Source: CAZWRK01 sp964635875
GTDB taxonomy: Bacteria > Pseudomonadota > Gammaproteobacteria > Burkholderiales > Aquaspirillaceae
DNA: 15,614 nucleotides
NCBI GenBank assembly: GCA_964635875.1
Contig: CAZWRK010000101.1
Location: 1-15,614, forward strand
Direction: 5' to 3'
Shown: positions 1-6,267 of the stretch, in pieces
How the letters are laid out: every line of letters begins with the position of its first letter
How positions within the stretch are numbered: the first letter of the stretch is position 1
Notes under the pieces: generated by a model
The model's input: the letters and a program-made list of their open reading frames with translations, nothing else
What the model was told of the DNA's origin: nothing
Databases searched by the model: none
Translations under genes and position numbers: made by a program

Positions 1-462
1 CCAGTTGATGAAGTGAAAACGGTCTTCGTTGCGACGGTCTTCGATGGCGCGGTTTTTTTCAAACGCCTCGGGATCAAAGCCCCCACATTCGACAGCCAGA
101 GAGTGGTCGACGATCAATTGAGTCGGAACAACCGGATTGACTTGAGATGGGTCGCCGCCTTGGTCGGCAATCGCATCGCGCAAACCAGCCAAGTCCACCA
201 ATGCGGTTTGGCCAAGAATGTCATGACACACCACACGCGCCGGATACCACGGGAAGTCGAGATCGCGTCTGCGCTCAATCAGCTGCTTGAGCGAGTCGGT
301 CAGCATCGCCGGATCACAGCGACGAACCAGTTGTTCCGCCAAGATGCGGGAAGTGTACGGCAGCTTGTCATAAGCGCCGGGTTGAATGGCTTCAACAGCT
401 TCACGGGTGTCGAAGTAGTCCAGCGCGGTACCCGGCAGGGATTTACGGTATGTAGTATTCAT
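1..462 (-). CDS. acnD: Fe-S-dependent 2-methylcitrate dehydratase AcnD (N-terminal 154 residues, cut by window edge)
   Basis: The minus-strand frame is open from the ATG at 462 to the window edge, giving 154 residues that start MNTTYRKSLPGTALDYFDTR. This is the characteristic N-terminus of AcnD, the aconitase-like enzyme that dehydrates 2-methylcitrate in the methylcitrate cycle. Recognisable stretches include LPYTSRILAE, the DFPWYPARVVCHDILGQTALVDLAGLRDA segment (about residues 70-98) and the VVPTQLIVDHS segment, which matches the aconitase N-terminal domain. The Fe-S cluster cysteines lie in the missing part. It is the third gene of the prpB-prpC-acnD unit, 83 bases after prpC with a hairpin between them. 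The ribosome binding site is weak (TAGG just upstream), so translation may depend partly on prpC. AcnD normally works with the isomerase PrpF, which would be expected further left, outside the window. The family call is from recall of AcnD sequences, not a search. Confidence 0.9.
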   Translation of the reverse strand, partial: MNTTYRKSLPGTALDYFDTREAVEAIQPGAYDKLPYTSRILAEQLVRRCDPAMLTDSLKQLIERRRDLDFPWYPARVVCHDILGQTALVDLAGLRDAIADQGGDPSQVNPVVPTQLIVDHSLAVECGGFDPEAFEKNRAIEDRRNEDRFHFINW

Positions 463-495
463 TGGCCTAGGAAGACGAAAGAGGGTCAACAAAGT

Positions 496-538
496 CAAGA
501 GAACGTGTCGGTCAGGGTGTGACGTTCACGTTCTCTTG
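496..538 (-). repeat. Intercistronic hairpin between prpC and acnD
   Basis: A perfect 12-base inverted repeat (CAAGAGAACGTG at 496-507, CACGTTCTCTTG at 527-538) starts 7 bases after the prpC stop. The 19-base loop contains an inner GTCA/TGAC pair (511-514 with 520-523). On the prpC-acnD transcript it is followed only by ACTTTGTT, a poor uridine tract. It could be a leaky terminator, or an RNA-processing or stability element that lowers acnD expression relative to prpC. The pairing is seen; the role is inferred. Confidence 0.6.
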
Positions 539-545
539 GTCTTGA

Positions 546-1700
546 TTAGCGTTGTTCGATCGGAACGAACTTCAGATCTTCTGGACCCGTGTAATTCGCG
601 CTCGGACGAATAATCTTGCCATCAATACGTTGTTCGATCACGTGTGCTGCCCAGCCGGTGGTCCGTGCAATCACGAACAGCGGGGTGAACATCGCGGTCG
701 GTACGCCCATCATGTGGTAAGACACCGCGCTGAACCAGTCCAGGTTCGGGAACATTTTTTTCACGTCCCACATCACGGTTTCGAGTCGCTCGGCGATGTC
801 GAACATTTTCATGTCGCCCGCGGTGCTAGACAAGTCGCGCGCCACTTCTTTGATGACTTTGTTACGCGGATCGGAAATGGTGTACACCGGATGACCAAAG
901 CCAATCACCACTTCTTTACGCTCAACGCGCGCTTTGATGTCGGCTTCGGCTTCGTCAGGCGATTCGTAGCGCTTTTGAACTTCGAATGCCACTTCGTTGG
1001 CACCGCCATGTTTCGGGCCACGCAACGCGCCGATCGCACCGGTAATGGCGCTGTACATGTCGGAGCCTGTACCGGCGATGACACGACCGGTAAAGGTCGA
1101 AGCATTGAATTCGTGCTCTGCGTACAGAATCAGCGAGGTGTGCATTGCATTCACCCACTGCTCGGACGGTTTTTCACCATGCAGCAAGTGCAGGAAGTGG
1201 CCGCCAACAGAGTCATCGTCGGTTTCAACGTCGATGCGTTTGCCGTTGGTGCTGAAGTGATACCAGTACAGCAGGGCCGAACCCAAAGAAGCAATCAGGC
1301 GGTCGGCAATATCACGCGCGCCCGGGGTGTTGTGGTCGTCTTTTTCTGGCAAAACACAACCTAAAACGGACACGGCGGTGCGCATCACATCCATCGGGTG
1401 GCTAGCGGCAGGCAGGGCTTCCAGTGCAGTTTTCAGTGCAACCGGCAAGCCACGCAGGGATTTGAGCTTTTTCTTGTAGCCAGTCAATTCGGCTTGGTTC
1501 GGCAATTTGCCGTGCACCAGCAGATAGGCAATTTCTTCAAATTCGCAAGTGGTCGCAACGTCGAGAATGTCATAGCCACGGTAGTGCAGATCATTACCGG
1601 TACGACCAACGGTACACAATTCAGTATTGCCAGCAGCAACGCCTGACAATGCAACGGATTTTTTCGCTTTCGGGGCCTGAGCTTGAGTAGTTTCAGTCAT
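546..1700 (-). CDS. prpC: 2-methylcitrate synthase
   Basis: PrpC condenses propionyl-CoA with oxaloacetate to 2-methylcitrate, the entry step of the methylcitrate cycle in the cytoplasm. The 384-residue product has the citrate-synthase fold signatures: RGYDI near 41-45, AEHEFNASTFTGR near 195-206, GPKHGGANE (His231), GFGHPVYTISDPR (His270) and NLDWFSA (Asp321). Those last three residues fit the catalytic His-His-Asp set. Its length and N-terminal TELCTVGRTGNDLHYRGYDI stretch fit PrpC better than the longer housekeeping citrate synthase GltA. The start at 1700 is preferred because AAAGGAG lies 8 bases upstream. An in-frame ATG at 1736 would add 12 unlikely residues and lacks such a site. The gene is 62 bases downstream of prpB in the same operon. 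The calls of catalytic residues rest on family knowledge. Confidence 0.96.
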   Translation of the reverse strand: MTETTQAQAPKAKKSVALSGVAAGNTELCTVGRTGNDLHYRGYDILDVATTCEFEEIAYLLVHGKLPNQAELTGYKKKLKSLRGLPVALKTALEALPAASHPMDVMRTAVSVLGCVLPEKDDHNTPGARDIADRLIASLGSALLYWYHFSTNGKRIDVETDDDSVGGHFLHLLHGEKPSEQWVNAMHTSLILYAEHEFNASTFTGRVIAGTGSDMYSAITGAIGALRGPKHGGANEVAFEVQKRYESPDEAEADIKARVERKEVVIGFGHPVYTISDPRNKVIKEVARDLSSTAGDMKMFDIAERLETVMWDVKKMFPNLDWFSAVSYHMMGVPTAMFTPLFVIARTTGWAAHVIEQRIDGKIIRPSANYTGPEDLKFVPIEQR

Positions 1701-1727
1701 GGGTGCGTCTCCTTTGTGAACGGTTTC

Positions 1728-1746
1728 CGGCCGCATGCAGCGGCCG
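1728..1746 (-). repeat. Intercistronic hairpin between prpB and prpC
   Basis: A perfect 7-base GC-only stem (CGGCCGC at 1728-1734, GCGGCCG at 1740-1746) with a 5-base loop sits between the prpB stop (1763) and the prpC ribosome binding site. No uridine tract follows on the operon transcript, so it is not an intrinsic terminator. A 3'-end-protecting or processing role for prpB mRNA is possible. Confidence 0.6.
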
Positions 1747-1762
1747 TCTTCTTGCCGAATAA

Positions 1763-2644
1763 TTATTTGTTTTTGCCTTCAGCGAACAGAGAATCGAGCT
1801 TCTGTTCGTAAGCGTGGTAGCCAAGGTGATCGTAAAGATCCATGCGGGTTTGCATCAGATCGACCACGTCTTTTTGGGTACCGTTTTGGCGAATGCTTTC
1901 GTACACGGCCAAAGCGGCTTTGCTCATTGCGCGGAAAGCCGAGAGCGGATACAGCACGAGAGAGACGCCGTTTTCACCGAGTTCTTGGGTGGTGTAAAGC
2001 GGTGTTGCACCAAATTCGGTGATGTTCGCCAAGACCGGAACGCCCACCGCGTCGGAGAATTGTTTGTACATTTCGAGGCTGGTAATGGCTTCGGGGAAGA
2101 TCATGTCGGCACCGGCTTCGACGCAGGCTTTCGCGCGTTCGATCGCGGATTCGAGACCTTCAACCGCAAGGGCATCCGTCCGAGCCATAATGACAAAGCT
2201 GTCATCACGACGGGCATCGGTTGCCGCTTTGACGCGATCAACCATTTCTTCTTGGCTCACAATCGCTTTGTTCGGGCGATGGCCGCAGCGTTTTTGTTGA
2301 ACTTGATCTTCGATGTGCACGGCACCCGCACCGGCTTTTTCGAGCGAACGCACTGCGCGGGCAATGTTGAATGCACCACCCCAGCCGGTATCGATATCGA
2401 CCAGCAAGGGCAGGTCGGTGGCTTCGGTAATGCGACGGACATCAATAAGGACGTCTTCGAGAGTGGTGATGCCAAGATCCGGAATACCGCAGGAGCAAGC
2501 TGCAACGCCGCCGCCAGAAAGGTAAAGTGCTTTGAAGCCAGAATGCTCTGCTAAACGTGCGGCGTAGGCATTGACGGCGCCAATAACTTGTAACGGTTTT
2601 TCTGCTGCGACAGCTTCTCTGAAGCGTTGACCCGGGGTTTTCAT
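1763..2644 (-). CDS. prpB: 2-methylisocitrate lyase
   Basis: PrpB cleaves 2-methylisocitrate to pyruvate and succinate, the last step of the methylcitrate cycle. The 293-residue product carries the isocitrate-lyase-superfamily active-site motif KRCGH at 118-122 (catalytic Cys120), the metal-binding DIDTGWGG stretch at 83-90, ARTDA at 154-158 and YPLSAFRAM near 232-240. The length and the SGGGVAACSCGIPDLGITTLEDV region (from about 43) are typical of PrpB and distinguish it from the longer glyoxylate-cycle isocitrate lyase. The start at 2644 is chosen because TAGGAGA lies about 8 bases upstream. The in-frame upstream start at 2707 would add 21 residues that do not fit the family. It is the first gene of the operon. 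The likely regulator gene (PrpR or GntR type) is not in the window. Confidence 0.96.
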   Translation of the reverse strand: MKTPGQRFREAVAAEKPLQVIGAVNAYAARLAEHSGFKALYLSGGGVAACSCGIPDLGITTLEDVLIDVRRITEATDLPLLVDIDTGWGGAFNIARAVRSLEKAGAGAVHIEDQVQQKRCGHRPNKAIVSQEEMVDRVKAATDARRDDSFVIMARTDALAVEGLESAIERAKACVEAGADMIFPEAITSLEMYKQFSDAVGVPVLANITEFGATPLYTTQELGENGVSLVLYPLSAFRAMSKAALAVYESIRQNGTQKDVVDLMQTRMDLYDHLGYHAYEQKLDSLFAEGKNK

Positions 2645-2705
2645 GGTGGCGTCTCCTAATGGGTTCGGTGTCTGATTTTCGGGCCATTTCCCGATCAGTT
2701 GAGAC

Positions 2706-2737
2706 ATTCTAGCAAGTGCTTGGTTTATTCGTAAACC
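2706..2737 (-). promoter_or_regulatory. Probable prp operon promoter overlapped by an inverted repeat
   Basis: Reading the minus strand, TTTACG (2735-2730) and TAGAAT (2711-2706) are separated by 18 bases. They match the sigma-70 -35 box at 4 of 6 positions and the -10 box at 5 of 6. Transcription would start near 2699, leaving a leader of about 55 bases before prpB. The perfect inverted repeat GGTTTA-TTCG-TAAACC (2722-2737) covers the -35 box, where a repressor or activator could act. The sequence match is seen; function is inferred. Confidence 0.5.
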
Positions 2738-2757
2738 TCTCTTTTATGTCTAGGCGA

Positions 2758-2777
2758 TGTATATTTCGCTCTATACA
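2758..2777. promoter_or_regulatory. Candidate operator in the prpB-creA divergent region
   Basis: The inverted repeat TGTATA-N8-TATACA (2758-2763 and 2772-2777) lies in the 214-base region between prpB and creA, upstream of the proposed prp promoter. TGTATA-type half sites resemble GntR-class operators, and GntR or PrpR regulators commonly control prp genes, but no regulator gene is visible here. The AT-rich sequence could also be part of the creA promoter; I could not assign a convincing -35/-10 pair for creA. Confidence 0.3.
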
Positions 2778-2858
2778 AAATGTGCGCTGCAACAAACAAA
2801 TCATTTAACATCAAGAGAATTCACTTTCGTGACAAGCAACATCAGAGAGACACCCACC

Positions 2859-3326
2859 ATGAAAACCAAAACACGCCAGACACTTGCCCTCTTACTCTTG
2901 ACCTCTGCACTCCCCGCTGCGGCAGAAGAACTCGGCTGCGTCACCACCGCATGGAAGCTACTCGGTGCCAATCACAAAGTCTGCGTCGAAACCTTCCACG
3001 ACCCCAAAGTCGAAGGCATCACCTGCCATGTTAGCCAAGCTCGCAAAGGGGGCGTTTCTGGCGCGATTGGACTCGCAGAAGATCCATCACAATTCTCGCT
3101 GGCCTGCCGCCAAACAGGGCCGATCCAACTCCCTGCGAAATTAGCACAACAAGAAACCGTGTTTAGCGAAAGCACCTCCATCCTCTTCAAAGAAACCAAA
3201 GTCGTTCGAATGTGGGATGCAAAAAACCACACATTGGTTTATCTTGCCTTAAGCAAAAAATTGATCGAAGGTGCCCCCGCCAACAGCATTTCAACCGTTC
3301 CAGTCATGCCGTGGCCGGGTCGGTAA
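2859..3326 (+). CDS. creA: CreA family exported protein of unknown function
   Basis: The product is 155 residues. It has a Sec-type signal peptide at about 1-22: a basic start MKTKTRQ, a hydrophobic core LALLLLTSALP and an AAA-like cleavage site. The mature part is small and cysteine-containing. The stretches VEGITCHVSQARKGG, DPSQFSLACRQTGPI and KVVRMWDAKNHTLVYLALSKKLIEG match the CreA family (E. coli CreA is about the same length). The molecular function of the family is not established; the E. coli gene lies in the cre locus, but here no creBCD genes are near. The ATG at 2859 is chosen because it starts the signal peptide and has AGAGAG about 10 bases upstream. The frame is open upstream to 2757 without a better start. 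It diverges from prpB and precedes the diguanylate cyclase by 85 bases. Confidence 0.88.
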   Translation: MKTKTRQTLALLLLTSALPAAAEELGCVTTAWKLLGANHKVCVETFHDPKVEGITCHVSQARKGGVSGAIGLAEDPSQFSLACRQTGPIQLPAKLAQQETVFSESTSILFKETKVVRMWDAKNHTLVYLALSKKLIEGAPANSISTVPVMPWPGR

Positions 3327-3411
3327 TTGCACGCACACCACACCTAGCCGCCCCCAAAAACGACACCGCACCATTTAACTCCACGCACCCATATTGCTTT
3401 ATTTTTTGCCA

Positions 3412-5112
3412 ATGACATTCCAGATCCCAAGCAAATTTATCTTATTACTCGTGTCAATGATCTCCGTGATCAGCATGAATGCTATGGTGTCTTACGACAA
3501 CATTGACAAAGTGAATGAAGCACAAACCCCCATCAGAAACATCGTTGATACCCAAACCCAGCTCGAAGCGCTTCACATCGACCTTTTTTACGCCAACAAC
3601 ATGCTTCGTTCTTATCTGCTCGCCCGCAGCGGAGACAAACTCAGCACCTATCAACAACATGTCGCGCGCATTGAAAAGGCCCTTGCGCGCCTCAAACCCC
3701 AACTCGCGGGCAACCTCGCGCAAAAAAACCGACTTGAGCAAATCAATCTACTGATTGAAAAAAAGTTCCAAGTCATGGATCTCGCGCAACTAAAGAGCGT
3801 CAAAAACCTGACGCTCAGCCAAATTCAACAAGCCGAAGTTGAAAGCAACCTGCTCATTCAAAAAATTCTTTTGCTCAGTACCGCCATACGCGAAGAAGAA
3901 AGTCGCCAGCTCTTCGAGCACCAAAGCCATTTCGAGCATGCCAGCCACGTGGCACGACTCACATTTGTCTTCTCGTTGGCCGTAAACTTCTTTTTGCTCG
4001 CCATCGTCTTTTTGATGATGCGTCGAACCGTTCAGGCACAGCGCGAAATCCGTCAGGTCATGCAAACGCGTAACACCGAGCTGACCAACTCGCTCGCCAT
4101 GACCGACCGATCCAATCGTAAAGTCTCCGGTTTACTCGAGATGAGCCGCTACCTTCAGTCCTGCGATACCATCGACGAAGCCAGTAAAGTGCTCTCGCGT
4201 TTCCTGCCCGATCTTTTTGATGCCAAAAACGGCACCATTCACCTTGCACTCACCAAAAACAGCCTTTTTGAACTCAGTGCGCACTGGGGCAACAGCAATA
4301 TCCCGCAAACCATCATGCCAGAAGACTGCTGGGCAATTCGGCGCGGGCACACCTACGTCACCACCACCGAGCCTAGCGCTCTACGCTGCTCACACAACCA
4401 CGCCGATCACACCCCATCGATCTGCCTGCCGCTGAGCACACAAGGCAAAATCATTGGTCTGCTGCACCTTTCCAGCTTCCATGATGAAAACACCTACTCC
4501 GAGCTCGGCATCAACTTTGCTGAGGCCGTTGCCGAGCAAATTTCGCTCTCTATTTCTAATTTGCAGCTGCGCGACAATCTCCGCCAACAGTCTATTCGCG
4601 ACCCATTAACCGGTGCATTTAACCGCCGTTATCTCGAAGAATTCCTCTCCAAAGAACTCGCCCGAGCCCAACGCCGTGCCATGCCGATCGGTGTGATGAT
4701 GCTGGATGTCGACCACTTCAAGCGCTTCAACGATGAATTTGGCCACGACGCAGGAGATGTCGTTCTACGCGAAGTCGCCCAAACCCTCGCACGTGCCGTC
4801 CGCACCAGCGACATTGTCTGCCGTTATGGCGGCGAAGAATTCGCCGTCGTCATGCCTGAGCTGAATGAACCGCGCATCCGAGAGCGCGCCGAAGCGCTAC
4901 GCATGGCGATTGAGAACCTTCAGCTTCACCATGGATCACAGTCGCTCCCATCCGTGACCATTTCCATTGGCTATGCCATTTTCCCCGAGCACGCCGAAGA
5001 CATCACCAATCTGTTCCTCTCCGCCGATACAGCACTCTATCGCGCCAAAGCTTCAGGCCGGAATCGCGTCGAAGGCGGTGTTCGGCGCACTATTGACCAT
5101 GACATCTTCTAG
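3412..5112 (+). CDS. Membrane-bound diguanylate cyclase with periplasmic sensor, GAF and GGDEF domains
   Basis: The protein (566 residues from the ATG at 3412) should make cyclic di-GMP from two GTP. Order: transmembrane helix at about 9-27, a mostly helical periplasmic region at about 28-182 resembling CHASE3 or four-helix-bundle sensors, a second membrane helix at about 183-203, a linking helix, a GAF domain at about 245-388 (DCWAIRRGH, SICLPLSTQGKIIGLLHLSS), and GGDEF from DPLTGAFNRR (397) to the end. The active site reads GGEEF (473-477), a catalytically competent variant. An RTSD product-inhibition site (464-467) sits exactly five residues before it, so feedback control by c-di-GMP is expected. 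No EAL domain is present. A TTG at 3394 is an alternative start. Neither start has a clear Shine-Dalgarno sequence, which suggests weak translation. The ligand is unknown. Confidence 0.93.
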   Translation: MTFQIPSKFILLLVSMISVISMNAMVSYDNIDKVNEAQTPIRNIVDTQTQLEALHIDLFYANNMLRSYLLARSGDKLSTYQQHVARIEKALARLKPQLAGNLAQKNRLEQINLLIEKKFQVMDLAQLKSVKNLTLSQIQQAEVESNLLIQKILLLSTAIREEESRQLFEHQSHFEHASHVARLTFVFSLAVNFFLLAIVFLMMRRTVQAQREIRQVMQTRNTELTNSLAMTDRSNRKVSGLLEMSRYLQSCDTIDEASKVLSRFLPDLFDAKNGTIHLALTKNSLFELSAHWGNSNIPQTIMPEDCWAIRRGHTYVTTTEPSALRCSHNHADHTPSICLPLSTQGKIIGLLHLSSFHDENTYSELGINFAEAVAEQISLSISNLQLRDNLRQQSIRDPLTGAFNRRYLEEFLSKELARAQRRAMPIGVMMLDVDHFKRFNDEFGHDAGDVVLREVAQTLARAVRTSDIVCRYGGEEFAVVMPELNEPRIRERAEALRMAIENLQLHHGSQSLPSVTISIGYAIFPEHAEDITNLFLSADTALYRAKASGRNRVEGGVRRTIDHDIF

Positions 5113-5116
5113 TCGT

Positions 5117-5132
5117 CCGATTCGCCGCTCTT
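5117..5132. repeat. 16-base direct repeat, copy 1 (upstream of fbp)
   Basis: CCGATTCGCCGCTCTT occurs here, 5 bases after the diguanylate cyclase stop, and again exactly at 6236-6251. In the second copy it is the loop plus one arm of a terminator hairpin. Here the matching left arm (AAGAGCGG) is absent, so this copy cannot form that hairpin. The identity is seen directly; origin as an eroded terminator is a guess. Confidence 0.7.
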
Positions 5133-5164
5133 AAAAAAGCGTCGATCGCGCTGCGAACAGGCTC

Positions 5165-5170
5165 TATAAT
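5165..5170 (+). promoter_or_regulatory. Probable -10 box of the fbp promoter
   Basis: TATAAT is a perfect sigma-70 -10 hexamer. The best-placed -35 candidate, TCGATC at 5142-5147 with a 17-base spacer, matches only 3 of 6 positions. The promoter may therefore need an activator or be only moderate. Transcription would start near 5177, just before the leader hairpin. Confidence 0.5.
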
Positions 5171-5182
5171 TTCGCACATTGC

Positions 5183-5213
5183 ACTGTCGGAGAAATCCGG
5201 CAGTTTTTGTTTT
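5183..5213 (+). terminator. Terminator-like hairpin in the fbp leader
   Basis: ACTGTCGGA (5183-5191) pairs with TCCGGCAGT (5196-5204), 9 base pairs with one G-T, closed by a GAAA tetraloop. It is followed directly by TTTTTGTTTT. This is the form of an intrinsic terminator. Only 21 bases separate it from the fbp start codon, too few for a promoter, so any fbp transcript must cross it. It may terminate the diguanylate cyclase transcript, attenuate fbp, or protect the fbp mRNA 5' end. Confidence 0.65.
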
Positions 5214-5234
5214 ATGTGCCGCATTGAGGACACC

Positions 5235-6224
5235 ATGATCTCCCTAAATCGCTATCTCACCGAACTCGAACTGGCCGGGCACCTTCCCGCCGAATTGAAT
5301 CGCCTCCTCGATAACGTCGCCCGCACTTGCGTCGCGATTAGCGATGCGGTTAATCAAGGCGCACTCGCAGGCATCCTCGGCGAAGCAGGCACGGGCAACG
5401 TCCAAGGCGAAGACCAGAAAAAACTCGATGTCATCGCCAACGACATGCTGCTACAGGCAAACGAATGGACCGGTACGCTCGCAGGCATGGCTTCCGAAGA
5501 AATGGATGACGTTCACCCGATTCCCGAAGGCTACCCGCACGGCGACTACTTATTGCTATTTGATCCGCTAGACGGCTCGTCCAATATCGACGTGAATATC
5601 TCCGTCGGCACCATTTTCTCGATCCTCAAAAAGCCCGCTGCCGCACAAAACAACGTCAACGACTTCTTGCAAGCCGGTCGCCAACAAATTGCCGCAGGCT
5701 ATGCCCTCTACGGCCCACAAACCATGCTCGTGCTCACCCTTGGACGCGGCGTTTGTGGCTTTACCCTCGACCGTAAAACCGGCACTTTCCTACTGACGCA
5801 TCCCGATATGCGCATTCCCGAAAGCACCAAAGAATTTGCGATCAATATGTCGAACCAACGCCACTGGGAAGCACCGGTTCAACAGTACGTTGCCGAGTTG
5901 CTCGAGGGTAAAACCGGCGCGCGCGGCAAAGATTTCAATATGCGCTGGGTCGCTTCGATGGTGGCCGAAGTGCATCGCATCCTGAATCGTGGCGGTGTAT
6001 TTATGTACCCGAAAGATGCCCGCGATCCGAGCAAACCGGGCAAGCTGCGCCTGATGTACGAAGGCAATCCGATGGCATGGCTGGTCGAGCAAGCCGGTGG
6101 CGCCGCCACCAACGGCCATCAACCCATTCTCGATATCCAGCCTGAACACCTACATCAGCGCGTCGCGGTGTTCCTCGGCTCGAAAGAAGAAGTGGATTAC
6201 GTCACCCAAGCGCACCGCGCATAA
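5235..6224 (+). CDS. fbp: Class I fructose-1,6-bisphosphatase
   Basis: Fbp hydrolyses fructose 1,6-bisphosphate to fructose 6-phosphate, the committed step of gluconeogenesis, in the cytoplasm with magnesium. The 329-residue product has the class I layout: GEDQKKLDVIAND near 58-70, the SEEMDD acidic stretch near 88-92, and the metal-binding signature FDPLDGSSN at 109-117. The substrate-binding end holds RWVASMVAEVHRIL, GGVFMYP and EGNPMAWLVEQAGG. The start at 5235 is preferred because TTGAGGA lies a few bases upstream. An in-frame ATG at 5214 would fall inside the end of the leader uridine tract and lacks a ribosome binding site. The gene stands alone between the diguanylate cyclase and a convergent minus-strand unit. 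Gluconeogenesis from propionate through the adjacent prp operon would need this enzyme, but a shared control is only a suggestion. Confidence 0.97.
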   Translation: MISLNRYLTELELAGHLPAELNRLLDNVARTCVAISDAVNQGALAGILGEAGTGNVQGEDQKKLDVIANDMLLQANEWTGTLAGMASEEMDDVHPIPEGYPHGDYLLLFDPLDGSSNIDVNISVGTIFSILKKPAAAQNNVNDFLQAGRQQIAAGYALYGPQTMLVLTLGRGVCGFTLDRKTGTFLLTHPDMRIPESTKEFAINMSNQRHWEAPVQQYVAELLEGKTGARGKDFNMRWVASMVAEVHRILNRGGVFMYPKDARDPSKPGKLRLMYEGNPMAWLVEQAGGAATNGHQPILDIQPEHLHQRVAVFLGSKEEVDYVTQAHRA

Positions 6225-6251
6225 AAAAAGAGCGGCCGATTCGCCGCTCTT
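6223..6251 (-). terminator. Intrinsic terminator of the ccoI-ccoS-MFS unit, facing fbp
   Basis: A perfect 9-base stem (AAGAGCGGC at 6228-6236, GCCGCTCTT at 6243-6251) with a 6-base loop lies 16 bases after the MFS stop. On the minus strand it is followed by seven uridines. On the plus strand it begins right after the fbp stop but has no uridine tract, so it should work mainly for the leftward transcript. Its right half is copy 2 of the 16-base repeat (6236-6251). Confidence 0.85.
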
Positions 6252-6267
6252 CGATCTGAATCCCCGC

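Noticed and set aside
13..522. Plus-strand open frame of 169 codons at the left edge
   Set aside because: It is opposite the clear AcnD N-terminus on the minus strand, which better explains the sequence.
552..1364. Plus-strand open frame of 270 codons opposite prpC
   Set aside because: It lies wholly antisense to prpC, has no ribosome binding site and no recognisable domain. The His/Arg/Phe-rich composition is what the complement of a biased coding frame gives.
1814..2554. Plus-strand open frame of 246 codons opposite prpB
   Set aside because: It is fully antisense to prpB with no family resemblance or start signal. It is a shadow frame.
5119..6251. Possible Neisseria-type DNA uptake sequence in the repeated motif
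   Set aside because: The repeat does not contain GCCGTCTGAA or the dialects I know, and only two copies are visible.
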